From Annona cherimola (taxonomy: Eukaryota > Streptophyta > Magnoliopsida > Magnoliales > Annonaceae): a DNA stretch of 64,000 bases. Where the stretch lies: NCBI GenBank assembly GCA_030490835.1, contig CM059972.1, positions 20,127,764-20,191,763 on the forward strand, given 5' to 3'. The notes under the pieces are model-generated. The model searched no databases. It was not told the origin of the DNA and saw only the letters and a list, made by a program, of their open reading frames with translations. The position numbers were made by a program, and so were the translations under genes. Below are positions 1 through 11,176 of the stretch, piece by piece. Each line of letters opens with the position of its first letter. The stretch's first letter is position 1.

Positions 1-340
1 AATAATTTTATAAAGTATGATCACATTCTAATCTATACGTAAATATTTAAATAGATCTAAAGATTTCTAGCGATTTAAAGCAAGTGCCGCAGATGTACAT
101 TTTTATGTTTTAAAGCCGATGTACGTCGTTAATTAGGATGAAACTTGGACTCTTATTGATAATGGATGGAACAGATTCACTATCAATCGTTAAGAGATAA
201 AAAAGGTGGTTTTACATATTATTTAATGAATTGGGGAACTCGAGGGTTTGCGCACAGAGCACGAGTAATTTGGCTCCTCTAGGCCACACGTGTACAGGGA
301 GAAGTGCGGCTTGATCTGTATCTTGTAGTACTCCCTGTTT
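1..340. other. AT-rich repeat remnant plus a G-box-containing stretch
   Basis: No gene is visible. Bases 1-190 resemble the tail of a dispersed AT-rich repeat seen elsewhere in the window, ending in a GATGAAACTTGG motif near 138-149. A perfect G-box core CACGTG lies at 287-292 inside an ACACGTGT palindrome. It is about 630 bases upstream of the TATA-like box of the gene at 1315, so its relevance is uncertain. Confidence 0.4.
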
Positions 341-716
341 AGGGTGTAAAAAATGTAAGTTAGAATTTTTCACTCTCTATATTTATCTTATTTTTATCTT
401 ATTTTTAATTATTTTTTATATTTTTCAATATAACTATTTTACTTTTCAATTATTTTTACATGACTAACCTATCTATTTTAACTTTATCTGATTTACTTTA
501 ATTATTTTTAAACAACTACTCATACAACTAACTTATCTATTTTAACTTTATCTTATTTACTTTAATCATTTTCACACAACATTAAGTACAATTAATTTAT
601 CTATTTTTAATTTTATCTTATTTACTTTTTATCATTACTCCCATCATATCACATCATTTTATAACTTTTATTTTTAAAAAATTTTCATTAAAAATTTTAT
701 ACATTTTAAAACACAC
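341..716 (-). mobile_element. MITE of repeat group D (copy D1), upstream of the 1315 gene
   Basis: This is a reversed copy of the commonest MITE in the window. The ends resemble GGGTG(T/C)... and ...AAACACACGC. The interior carries the group signature on the reverse strand, CTATTTTAACTTTATC and CATATCACATCATTTT. This copy is expanded: the CTATTTTAACTTTATCTTATTTACTTTAAT module occurs about three times (near 474, 536 and 600), which is not seen in the other copies. It lies about 200 bases upstream of the TATA-like box of the downstream gene. Confidence 0.65.
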
Positions 717-914
717 GCAAAGTAAATTTTATCTGCAAAAGCAGCTTTAGAAAAATAAAAAAGCTGTTATGAACTTATTCGGAACCACGGTCGACACGCG
801 GACAAGCGCAACGCTGCAATTCGTCATCATCTCATGTGGACCACGAAATCCTTTTCACGGTTTAATATTCGTGCTCACGCGTAGATTTCACGAGTTAATT
901 TCGTCTACTCGTTC

Positions 915-930
915 ACACATATAAAATGGA
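915..930 (+). promoter_or_regulatory. TATA-like box of the small basic protein gene
   Basis: TATAAAA is present at 920-926 in a CACATATAAAATGG context. If used, transcription would start near 950 and give a 5 prime leader of about 365 bases. That leader would contain several upstream ATG codons, so the true start could lie closer to the CDS. Assignment is by position only. Confidence 0.35.
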
Positions 931-1314
931 AACGGTTCATGCGAGGATTAAAGTATTTGGAATGGAATGTGTTTGATAAACGTGGAAAGCTTATACAAGT
1001 CCTATTGTTAATTTAGTCATTCATAAGTTATTTCAACCGAACTGAGTATCGTTGCACCGCCAGAGTAGCAAAAGGATATTTCTTCTGCCTGCAACGCCAC
1101 GCCAAGTTGGTAGTTTCCCGGCCCCCTCCTCTCCACCTGTACTAGTATTTTCTTCCTGGGAATTTGGCGAAGGAAGCGCCGAGTCTGGAACGGGTTGTCA
1201 TCCAATCCCGTATCTTCTCCTCCTGCTGTGTAATGGGTTTCTTGGATTTTCCTCTTCAACCCATTTTTCATCGTGTTTTCCTTATTTCTTGAGCCGCTTT
1301 CTGGGCTTTTTTCC

Positions 1315-1704
1315 ATGTCAGCCAAGGGAAAATCCGAACGAGGTGGCGAAGAGGATGCTGTTGTTGTTGATAACGAGGAGGAGAAGGATGGTGCGGTGGC
1401 CGTTTCGAATGATGACGGGACGAAAGAGGAAGGCCGAGAAAGGAAGATTAAGAAATCGCTATTGTCTGCTTTCAGGAGATTCAGGAAGCAAACAAGAAAG
1501 AGAAGGTTGCCAGCACATGCGCCTGCAACTGCAACGCATGCTGGTAAGAGCGGTTGTTGTCTGTGTTTTAGGCCATCTGTTCCACCAGATTCAATACCAC
1601 AACAGCCTACCGACCCCAATAGTCCTGAATTCGGCTATGTGTTCTTGAAAGAATTGATAGAGAAGAATGATTTCTATGCACACGAATGCAATGTGCACAC
1701 GTAG
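1315..1704 (+). CDS. Small basic plant protein of unknown function (129 aa)
   Basis: The first in-frame ATG is at 1315; the reading frame is open upstream but only with a GTG. The CDS ends at TAG 1702-1704 with no intron. Residues 1-42 are acidic and low in complexity. Residues 41-66 are strongly basic (KKSLLSAFRRFRKQTRKRR), giving a possible nuclear-localisation or nucleic-acid-binding patch. Residues 80-86 form a Cys cluster (GCCLCFR). The C-terminus (about 97-127) reads DPNSPEF.Y.FLKELIEKNDFY..ECN. I recognise this tail, especially the LIEKNDFY..ECN motif, as typical of a short land-plant family with no assigned function. No signal peptide or membrane segment is visible. Codon usage and GC are clearly higher than in the surrounding AT-rich DNA. 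Family membership is from memory and the function is unknown. Confidence 0.75.
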   Translation: MSAKGKSERGGEEDAVVVDNEEEKDGAVAVSNDDGTKEEGRERKIKKSLLSAFRRFRKQTRKRRLPAHAPATATHAGKSGCCLCFRPSVPPDSIPQQPTDPNSPEFGYVFLKELIEKNDFYAHECNVHT

Positions 1705-2489
1705 GTGTGCCCGACGTTGCAAGCATCGAATTTGGGTTTTCCTTTGATCGGTGGAAACCCCCGCAAGCCTTGTATTTTCGAAGTTGATGAGATTGCAGAA
1801 AAGTGTGGCTTTGGGCTTTTTTGGCATTGTTTTGGCGCTGATATCTGATGTCTTATATGGAGGAAGGGTTTAAGATGATTGAAATTGGCTTTGGATGGTT
1901 TGCGAGATTGGACATCGTATCCTTCTTGGTTGGGGAGGAGGTGTGATGAAGCTGAATAGATACCAGAGTAGAAGGAAGAAAAACATGTTTAGAAATTTCT
2001 CTGTTCTAACATAACCCAGAGCATTTGAAGTCCTAACAGATGATTATACTGAACGTAGAAGTTTTCAAATCCCCGGGTTTTGTTTTGCAGCCACGTGAAA
2101 GAAGAATTTAGCTGTAGGAATGGTAATCTGCCCGTGGATTGTTGTTGGTCATTTTGGTACGTGGTTGAAGGTTGTCTTTGAACGAGGTCCTGGAGTTTGT
2201 TGGCATTGGATTAGAGGGCAAATGTGGTCGTTCTTTCTTGGATTGGATTGAAGAGGACTGAACATTTTGTTAGTGATGACCCCAAAAAACTTCTGGAAGA
2301 CATGGGAAGACTCTGGTAGCTTAATTCCTGTATTCTTTGCACACAATTGCATAAATCCTCTCCTCAATGGTATTTCTTCTTAAATTCTTCTTTTTTTTCC
2401 CAGATTATCAAAGCATAATTCCCTTGTCTTCTCTGACTTAACATTGCAAGATGCAGGCATTTCAGGGAGAAATTCTGCAGTGTCAAATG

Positions 2490-2640
2490 AGTTTGGCTTG
2501 TAGGACTGGAAATATCTAGGATTTATTATTTCAGAGAACTGTGAATGAGTTTGGCTTAGAGGACTGGAAGCATCTAGGACTAGAAGTTAAAAAGAAATTT
2601 AGTATGAGTTTGACATTAGGGCTGGAATCATTTAGGAGCT
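2490..2640 (+). repeat. Three imperfect tandem copies of a ~57-base unit
   Basis: The phrase GAGTTTGGC or GAGTTTGAC followed by an AGGACTGGAA-like and ATCTAGGA-like phrase recurs near 2489, 2546 and 2607. The spacing is about 57-61 bases and the copies have drifted from each other. They are not in a long open frame. Confidence 0.6.
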
Positions 2641-2770
2641 ATTGCACCGGGAAACTGTTTGTAATGAATTGTTTTATGTTGATGAAGCATCTCAGATTAT
2701 GAATCTGGGAATTCTGATCCAATAGAAACTGTTCATACTGGATTGTTTAGGTTAAAGAAGCATTTCATAT

Positions 2771-3040
2771 TACGAGGTTCTAAAGAAGAATGGAAGACTA
2801 CGGAGACATGTCCCAAAGCAAGAAATTAAGGATGTGGCAAATAAACAATCAAATTTTGGAGAAAAGGGTATATCAAGTGGTCCAGAGTCAAAGCTCATCA
2901 GCATTACGAGATTCAAAAGAAGAATGGACTTGAAGGCTCGAGAGACATGTCCTGGAGCAAGAAAATTAAGGATGCGGCAATTGATCAGTTAAATTTTGGA
3001 GAAAAGAGTATGTCAAGGGGCCCATATTAAAAGTTCATCA
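2771..3040 (+). repeat. Two tandem copies of a ~133-base unit
   Basis: Unit 1 (about 2771-2903) and unit 2 (about 2904-3040) share AAGAAGAATGGA, GAGACATGTCC, AAATTAAGGATG(T/C)GGCAA, AAATTTTGGAGAAAAG and TCATCAGC in the same order. Substitutions between copies are scattered, and the reading frames are not preserved. Confidence 0.7.
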
Positions 3041-4488
3041 GCCAACAACAGGTATTATGGATGCTTTTTTTACTTAGCTGAATCCCCTTGTTTTATCTTA
3101 AGCCTTGACCACAACATTATCTTAGGTGTCCTTGGATGGATCATATGATTGAATTTCTATCAGTCGCCCTAGTGTTAATTTCAAGCGGCCCAGATGCAGG
3201 GTTCATCAGCCAATAACAAGTAAATGAATTGTTTGCCCTTTTCACTTTGCTAAATCACTTTGTTTGACCTGTTCTTTGATATCACATTATCTTTGATATC
3301 TTTGGATGTTACACGATCAAAATTTCTATCAAATATTGCTCTTTTGTTAACTTTTCTAGTTGGTTGTTCATGCTAAGAAGCAACTATCTCTTATAAGCTA
3401 TCATCATCCTTAAATATTTTTAAGTACCTACTGATGTGAATGTTTGGATTTTAATTTGCTCAGAGTCAAACGTTGTTTTCGCATCTGAGCTCTTTCACAA
3501 CTAATGTTGGAACTTCTGAATGTCGCAGGGTCATGATTCATGAGAACGAAGGGGCAGAAGTTCACCACAAGTGCTTCCTTTTTTTCTTATTCTTTTCATT
3601 TGTCGATCTATTGGTAAGCGATGCTTATAAGTTTACAACTCAATTCATACTTAGAATCCATGAATAACTACTGATGTTATTGCAGATTCAGTTTGGAATT
3701 GAATTCACGTTCTTTGTGAGATTCTTCTTAATGGGAACTGCACCAATTGCTCTAAAGTTCAAAGAATTACGCAGGTGCTGGCCATATTTTGATTGAGCAG
3801 AAAAGGGATGATTGCATAAGTTTTGGCTTGCAAGGAGCAAGCCATGTTCTTCATTGCACGTGGAAGGATAACGCCAAACAGCTGCAAGGATATATTATTT
3901 TCCAGCGAGATGGACACCTTTTCGCTCTTATCCTACCTTAGTTAAGTTGCAGCTTCTGTCATTGAAGTTTTGTCCTTCTTCCTTCAGCATGTTTGCCGTT
4001 ATGGGATTTCGACTGCGGATCTTGGATTGGAAATGTACACATGTTACAAATCTATGTTCATTTCGTGGTTTTGACTTCTCCTTGACTTGCAAAATTACAG
4101 AAGCTGCACCTGACCAACGAATCAATTTCTTATTCTTTTCACTGAAATTTATTGAAATGCAATTCGGGCAACAGTATAAACCTTTTCATACAATTGGCAT
4201 ATTGTCTGATTTGAATATGCTGATGTTGGTCGGTGGTGTGCATGTTCAAAAATTGGCATTTCCAGCATATGGAGATCTTCCCAAGATTATATTGCTGAAA
4301 GGCTGTATCTATTAGTAGTTACCATCTCCAGTGGTAGACATTGACCAAAGAGTCGTCTGCTTCCACTCTTTTCCCCTCTTCATGTAAAGATTTACTTGGA
4401 ATGTTGGCCGTGTACACTTTCTAATATCATCAAATACTTTCAAATAACAAATTCTCGAATCACTCCCAATGCAGCATCAAACATGCAT

Positions 4489-4510
4489 CCTCTCTCTCTC
4501 TCTCTCTCTC
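4489..4510. repeat. (CT)n microsatellite
   Basis: An uninterrupted run of about 11 CT dinucleotides lies just beyond the 3 prime end of the TVP38-like gene. Confidence 0.9.
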
Positions 4511-4917
4511 GTGCGTAAATGTTTTACTTCCATCCAATCCAACTCAATACAGCATCAAACATGCATGATAATCTCTCAATCTCTTTTTTTTTTTTTTCCT
4601 TAAGAAGTTTTACCTCCATCAAAGAAAACAATCTACAGAAAATTTTACAAGCCTCATCGACTAAATAAGCGTGGATCTTATTTCAGGGTCAGGCGGTATT
4701 TGAATTCCTGTAGGAAGTATAACTATACAAAGTGATAGATCTGGTTATGGGGGTGGGATTACCACGTGCCCATCCATGCACCCAATTTCATTTTGCTATA
4801 ACGATGGCATTGCTGACCCACTCATTGTCAGCTCTACATCATCCTTTTCCCCATACATATTTAGGCCTACTAATCTCATCTTGTGCCAGCTTCAGTGTAT
4901 CTCCAGATGGATAGAAA

Positions 4918-7150
4918 TCATGGAGGAAGAGATGACATGCCCAGCAGCTTGGGTTTTTCAAGTGGAAGCTTCTCTATTTCAAAACCGCCATGTCGTCTGG
5001 AATTTTCTTCATCTTCTAGGGTCTTCCGCTTCTCAAGTTCTCTTAGAGCTCTCTTGGCGTAGATGGTGAAGACCACAATTATGATGATTGTGACGATGAA
5101 GGAGATGACATTGTAGACTATCTCCACAGTTGTCATGTGATATTGTCCATATTTTACGTCTGCCAATGTCCTTATCAACTTACCGCTGCATCAAGTACAA
5201 GAAAGGAGCCTTAATCAAACAGCAAGACATATATTCAGAAATTCCACTAATTTCTGTCATTTGGAACCTCAATAGCATAAATTTTCCTTTCCAGAAGCTA
5301 CAAACCAAGTAACACAGAAAATTCTATTGAGTAAGGGTTTCAGATGATTTCATCCTCAAGCAAAAAAAAAAAAAAAAAAAAAAAAATCGAATTGTTCGGT
5401 CAGTGGAACTTTCTCCGATGCACCAAAATGCCACAAATCTACCTTGTTGCTAGAAGGGGAAGACGAGGAAAAAAAAAACTGTGACTATGACACCTTGAAA
5501 TTTGGAGAATACACACCTGTAGATGTAAAGAAAAGCTTCAGGCACCATTCCAGCAATAGAACCACATATATATGGTCCGAATTTCATGTCCGTTACAACT
5601 ATCGCATAGTTGAAAATTGTGTATGGAAATGGAGACACTCTGAAGAGTGCAACAACTTGAAACTGATGGAACCAGCTTCCTTCTCCTGCCAGCCTGAGTA
5701 CATCAGCTTGCTTGGGCCATCTATTCAACCAGTTCTGGCATTCAAATACAGAAAGAAAAAAAAAAAAACAAAAGCAAAGATCAGCAAGAGACTATAATCC
5801 CATTCAACGAATGTTAACAAGGGTATTGAAAAGCTGAGATAACTCACATGAATACGGTCACGAAACAGTAATCCGATAAAATAAGGTAATATCATGCCAA
5901 TGGTAGTTCCCACCATGATAATAACAAATCCAAGACCATAGCCAAAAATCATTCCTGCGAGCCACATTGAAGGTCCGGAAGGCATCAAGATCACAGGAAA
6001 CAATGCCAAAGATGCAACAAGTATGAGAACAAGTGCAGGCCGTCCAAATGCAGTTGCTTCCCATTGCATGATTGGCATAAGAACCTACAATAAGTAAAAA
6101 AGCTCAGTTATTTACAAGATATCACAAATGCTAGATCAACAAATATGATGCTATAAATGCCAGATCAACAGAATTTCAGGTCACATGCATAGGATTTTTA
6201 GACCTGATTTAAAAGGACATAATGGATGGTACCGTAGTTCGCAAACAAAGAAAGGCAGACACACTAGCTGAGGACTATAACATTCTCCTTGTGTTTTTCT
6301 ACTTTGATGTATCATTTGTATGAAGGGCCAGAGACAGCAATAACATGGGAACTCATTTTAAGTAATCGAAGTGACACTTATAGGTTGTTCAGAGTGCAAT
6401 GGCATTAGGCACTGCTTAAAAACTTGTTTGCGCAATTAATGTTTGCTCTAATTAAGCAGTCAAGATCTGAATGATACCCCCAACTCCAAGGTGAAGCTTT
6501 CATGAATAGCACTTCTATCAGTTGCCCTGCATTCTTCCAGATGGGTGAACATTGACATTGGAAAAAGAAAGCAAAACTGACAACTGCACTAGTAGGGAGT
6601 CAGTGAATAAAGAAGAGGCCACAGGAAACAGGATGCAGACAGAAAATTTGTAGGATCTGTAGCCTAACATAGGATACTTCCATGATAGAGTGGAATGACA
6701 TAGCAGATTTACCAATTAGTCAGGATAATGAATAGATAAAACAATAGATTATCATATACAATTATGACTTTCTCACAGAAAAATCTAGTTGATGTTATGG
6801 AATAAAAGAACAATGCAGAACAGAAACTGGGAGAAACAGAAATGAGTTACCTTTTCAAGAATAAAAGGGACTCCCCACTTCACAAAAATGAGAAGGAATG
6901 CAATTGAAACCGTGCTATATAATAAAATCTTCATCCATCTGATGAAAGACTTATTTCTTGTCGCTGCCCAAGGCTGTCTTCGGTCAACCACAGCTGGCAT
7001 TGCTTCATCTGACATAAACAGCCTGGTAGATTCACTATCTTCCTTTGTAAGTTGCCCAGAGTTGTCTCCATGTGTCCTTAGCTCCTTGACTGTTGTTGAC
7101 ATCTTGATTGAGGTCATGTAAGACCTAGGACTATTGACCGCAAAAGTCAT
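4918..7150 (-). CDS. TVP38/TMEM64 (VTT-domain, SNARE-associated Golgi) family membrane protein, 340 aa
   Basis: This is a spliced minus-strand gene. Coding exons in transcript order are 7150..6851 (residues 1-100), 6084..5848 (101-179), 5734..5517 (180-252) and 5185..4918 (252-340, stop TGA). All introns are GT-AG; the phases are 0, 0 and 2, and the exon sum of 1023 bases stays in frame. Residues 1-70 are hydrophilic, followed by a first membrane helix near residues 75-98. The VTT core follows: [19 protein letters not shown], the [17 protein letters not shown] loop in exon 3, and [16 protein letters not shown] plus [14 protein letters not shown] across exons 4-5. A further helix (about 272-294) is followed by a charged, probably cytosolic tail. 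Known relatives (yeast Tvp38, TMEM64, bacterial DedA) are multi-pass endomembrane proteins linked to lipid handling and vesicle function. The exact plant role is not established from this sequence. Length and motifs look intact. Confidence 0.93.
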
Positions 7151-7160
7151 CAGACAAGAA

Positions 7161-8900
7161 CTAGGAAGATCAAGGAAACAAGTAGTTCAAATAAGACAAC
7201 TAGTTTACTAAATAAGTAGAGGTAAGACTTGCTTGGTCATGCATTTTGGATGCAGGAAACATTGGGCATTATCTGTTTTTACTGGAGTATTTGGCCTCAC
7301 TTGTGGCTTTTGAAAAAAATTTGTCGTAAACGACATAAAAAGCATGGTTAAGGGAAGCTCAAAATCAAAGCTTCTCACTTAACGTGCAGCCTTGTAATAT
7401 TTTTACTGTAGGGCTAAACAAGCCGGAAGAAAAGGAAGAAGAGATCCAAAAAGTTCACAAAGCTATACTAATAATAAGCTCATTTAAATTTTTCATCAAG
7501 CCGCATTTAGTAATAAGCTCTAGTCGCTCCATTATAGGATCTGACCGTCTGCCTAAGGGCTTACTTAGTCCTGCACTAAAAATAAAGCAAGGCTGCATAT
7601 TGAGCAGGACGAGCTCTGATTTTGAGCTTCCCCAAATGGTGCTTTTGATGGTTTTTCCAGCAAAATTTTTTTTTGCAAAAGCTAGAAATGGAGCTAAATG
7701 CTCGACTGAAAGTGGATGATTCTAGCACTTCCAACATCTGAAAAACCTGGCCAAACAAGCCCTAAATCTTGGATTGGAACCTCGATAAAAACCAATCAGC
7801 ACATCTCATCTACATCCTAGCCTTTACTCAGAAAGCATGAACTTTCCACAGCCAATCTTTCTGGTTCTGACACATCCACGCTGCCTAGTTCAGTATTTTG
7901 GTACGTTCTTGTACCAAACTATCAGCTTTAGATTTTCTAGTGGGCGATTTCTGTGTAAGGCATAAGTTCTTTGCATACTCTGTCATGCCTGATGATCAGA
8001 CTGGAAACTTATCTAAATTTTCCTCGATTTTGTTCTTTACTGGACTGTTGCACGACTTATTGAATCCCTAATTAGGACCATAGTGCTTGTGAGCAACCAG
8101 GTCATCCATAGAATTCTTAATCATCTGAATAACAAGTCAATAATAACCTCCACGTTTGTCCAACTTCCAATTTGACCCATGCTTGGTAACGAATGCATAT
8201 GTCGGAACTCACAGTGGAAGCCCAAAACTGTCAATTTTGGAGTTGGCAGCGGAAATGCTCCCAAAGCTCCCCTTGCAGCTCCGACTAAACTCACACTAAA
8301 GTCTTTCTTTCCCATGCACAGACTCTCATCACATTACAAGGTTAACTGAAATTATACGATGGAGGACCTACTAACACAACTACGCAGATAATTAATTAAA
8401 AAAGCATGTTGTTATCCTATTTTGAAATTTCATGAGAAATCCAACAAAAAGATATCTAAGCAAGAGTTCCAAAACCATCCCTTCATCCAAGTCCACCACA
8501 ATCCCTCCTAAAATGGTCATCCAGGTCCAACAATTTCTGCCAGCCGTTCCGCCTATTCATAATTCTCTCTCTCCAGTTAAAATATTTTTTCAGGGGGAAG
8601 TTCGACTAAAACCCCCAGGATAACCAAATGGGTTGTGCTGATTCTTAAAAATTAGAGGCGAAAACAGCCTCAGGGAGAAGCCAAGAATATTGGATCATCA
8701 TGTTCTGGTGCCAGAGAACATGCGAGGTGGGAAACTAAAGGCAAAAAAAGAAAACCCATTTGCACCCACAATCTAAGAACCACCATGGCGGCAATTTGTT
8801 GGATGAAAAGTCATGAAATCGAGAAGGGAGAGAAAAACGCCCAAAAGGACTTTTAGGTATTCGAAGGAGTTTCCTTTGCAGAAGAAGAGATGTTTCTTAC
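7161..8900 (-). other. 5 prime UTR intron of the TVP38-like gene
   Basis: On the minus strand a good donor (CAG|GTAAGA, GT at 8900-8899) and a pyrimidine-rich acceptor (CTTCCTAG, AG at 7162-7161) bracket 1740 bases. The acceptor lies 10 bases before the start codon at 7150. I see no coding region or clear transposon inside. The longest open frames are unrelated to any family I know. Confidence 0.65.
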
Positions 8901-9075
8901 CTGGGGTTTCGGGAGAAGCAGCGAGAGGAGAGGAGGCGTCTTGCAGTCGCAGCGAAATGGTTGAGGCGGATAGATATTGAGAGAGAGAGAGAGACGTTTG
9001 GTAGAGAAAAGCCGGAAAAAGGAAGAAGAAGAGATTAAAGGAAGGCTAAGAAAACAAAAAGCAGCTCAGCTCTAA
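8901..9075 (-). other. Probable non-coding first exon (5 prime UTR) of the TVP38-like gene
   Basis: Read on the minus strand, this stretch is pyrimidine-rich, holds a CT repeat (plus-strand GA at about 8978-8993) and has no ATG before the donor at 8900. These are common traits of plant leader exons. The transcription start is set only approximately. I see no clear TATA box just upstream. Confidence 0.5.
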
Positions 9076-9099
9076 CGTTTGCCTTCTTCAAAATGAAGC

Positions 9100-9485
9100 C
9101 ATCCCCCACCTCTCTTCTCCCTTTGACCAAATTACCCTTCCTCCCTCTTTCCCTTCCGCCCTCAATCCAACCCAAATCCAATCCCACCCGGATTTTATTT
9201 CTTCTTCCATCCATTTGCCTTGTTCTGGTCCGCGCGCATGGTCAAACCAATGCACACTCGTCCAACGTCAGATACTAGGAGAGAGAACAACACCAGCAAC
9301 AACAAGTAAATAAATCAATAAATAAAAATAAACCTGAGGAGTTCCAATGCAACTGTATGTCTGTATCTACATACGTGAATTCACCGAAATTCACTTTGAC
9401 GATGAAATCATAATTTAAGCCGTTGATTTTGTTTAATATGATTTATTTTTGTTGTATCACAGGAAACTATTGGACGTTTGGTGAC
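9100..9485. other. Upstream region of the TVP38-like gene
   Basis: This is presumably the promoter region. The 61-codon plus-strand open frame here is proline/leucine-rich low-complexity sequence and not a credible gene. No specific regulatory element can be supported. Confidence 0.3.
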
Positions 9486-9489
9486 TTGA

Positions 9490-10095
9490 TTTGTGGTGTA
9501 ATTTTAGGATCTCGCACGAAATGAAAAAAAAATAATATTTTGAGATTTAAAGCTAAATATCAAATTTTAAGTAGTATTTTCAATATCTAAACTATTTAAA
9601 ATATAACTATTATGTGGATAAATGATTTTATATTACTATATTTTAATACATACGTGAATGAATCTAAGCATTTTTTCTAATTTATAATTCAATGTACATA
9701 TTTTTGAGTGACATATTAGATTTAGGATGTATTTGGGAATGAGTAAAACTTTTGGTGAAAAGTTTTGAAGAATAAAAGTTGTCAAATGATGTAATATAAT
9801 AGGGGTAATGATGAATAGTAAAGATGATAAAGTTAAAATAGATAGGTTAATTGTGTAGGTAGTTGTATAGAAATGATTGAAAAGTAAGGTAGTTGTATAA
9901 GAAAATGTGAAAAAATAATTAAAAAATATGATAGTTGTGGAGATTGAAAAGTTTTAGCTTGACCTTTTTTAACCATTGTCAAACATACTTGTAGATGAAA
10001 CTTGGTCTTTAAGCTAATACAATAAATGGATTAAATTTTGAATCAATTATCAATATTTCTAAAATGAAAAAAAAATTCATAAAATCACTTCTATT
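9490..10095 (+). repeat. Dispersed AT-rich repeat (group I) interrupted by MITE D2
   Basis: Both sides match other copies in the window (1-190, 13950-14190, 20220-20560, 36470-36780 reversed, 55590-55800, 56790-57060). Shared phrases include CAATATCTAAAC.ATTTAAAATA, GGATAAATGATT, TTACATTTTAATACA and GATGAAACTTGG. The block is split at about 9725-9995 by a MITE. Type and ends of the group I repeat are unknown. Confidence 0.55.
9727..9995 (+). mobile_element. MITE group D (copy D2)
   Basis: The left end reads GGATGTATTTGGGAATGAGTA and the right end is close to CAAACATACTT. The diagnostic interior is GTCAAATGATGTAATATAAT, GATAAAGTTAAAATAGATAGG and GAAATGATTGAAAAGTA. It is inserted into the group I repeat. 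Confidence 0.7.
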
Positions 10096-10251
10096 AAACT
10101 CACGTTTATACAAGTATTTTTGATTAAAAAATAATATTAAATGTAACTGGGGAAGTGGATTTCACAATTTCATCAAGATACGGTCAATTTGACACTTCTA
10201 TAGAGTGGTTCAATACGAAAATATAAACAATTTGAATAGGCGGACAAGGAA

Positions 10252-10283
<32 letters not shown>

Positions 10284-10817
10284 AGGCCGCCGACTCCAAC
10301 CACGTGAATGTTAAATTTAAAGCATGAGATTGTTGGACATCTCTGTATTACTCATGGAATAAAAATTTATATTTACCATGAGTTTGATTTCTTAAACAAT
10401 TACATATTTATGCATCTTTGATCGCTACTTATGATGATCTTTTGATTACATATTTGAAAAAAACTAACCTTAATTCTGAAAAGAAGTTATATGCATGGAG
10501 GATGGACTAAAACTTCGACCTTTTACTGTCCTCCAGTGAGAGCTCAAAAGATAGGCGTGAAGATAATATTATTTTTCAATCTGATTGAGAAAGATTGAAG
10601 ATGGTAATCTCTAGTGTTTATACATTTGAGAAGTTAAAGGGCAAATATGGATACATTCTGATCTTTTCTATTAACATATATAAGAGAGATGATCTTCTGA
10701 GTGGTTTATGTTTGTGAGACTAAAAGTCAAGCATGAATATCTTTACTTATGAGAGCTTATAAAAAGATCGCCGAAAACATGGAATAAGATTCCTATGTTC
10801 TTATATTCTTAATCGAG
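10096..10817. other. AT-rich intergenic DNA
   Basis: I see no gene here. A short imperfect AAT microsatellite occurs near 10252-10281. Confidence 0.4.
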
Positions 10818-11176
10818 GAGCAACCTTTTCAAACCGGTCTGAAATCCGGACCCGTCCAAAATTATATATATATTTTTTATAAATATGTTAATCTAGTTGT
10901 ATTTAATATATAATTTAAGTTTGATCATTTTAAAATATATGTATATATTTGTTTTGGATTTTTAAAAACAAGGTATTTAAGTTATTTTAAATTATTTAAG
11001 ATGACTTAAATACCCTTGTTTTTAAAAATCCAAATTAAATATATACGTATATCCAAAGTGGTAAAACTTAATTTATAGATTAAATACAACAAGATTAACG
11101 TATTTATAAAAAAAATTCAAAAAAATAAAAAATATGATTTTGGATCAATTTTCAGATCGGTCTGAAAAGATCATTT
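10818..11176. mobile_element. Fold-back element, terminal type CCGGTCTGAAA
   Basis: The ends are inverted: left CTTTTCAAACCGGTCTGAAA; right TTTTCAGATCGGTCTGAAAAGATC. The arms (GTTAATCTAGTTGTATTTAA on the left; TTAAATACAACAAGATTAAC on the right) and the centre (TTTTTAAAAACAAGG..TATTTAAG with its mirror) make almost the whole element one long hairpin. The arm is shared with the other fold-back elements listed here, while the termini are not. Confidence 0.7.

Larger units (their letters stand above)
1705..4480. other. Gene-poor region downstream of the 129-aa gene, possible long 3 prime UTR or non-coding transcript
   Basis: No convincing coding region is visible; the short open frames are scattered and do not resemble known proteins. 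The stretch is less AT-rich and less repeat-laden than the rest of the window. It holds several serial duplications (entries at 2490-2640 and 2771-3040) and shorter echoes of GTTCATCAGCCAA at about 3031 and 3201. A transcribed but untranslated origin is possible. Nothing here proves it. Confidence 0.35.

Noticed and set aside
1017..1648. 200-codon minus and 198-codon plus frames around the small basic gene
   Set aside because: They overlap the 1315 CDS in other frames, are Ser/Arg-rich and show no conserved motif, unlike the 1315 frame.
9093..9278. 61-codon Pro/Leu-rich frame upstream of the TVP38-like gene
   Set aside because: Too short, low-complexity and in the promoter region of a better supported gene.
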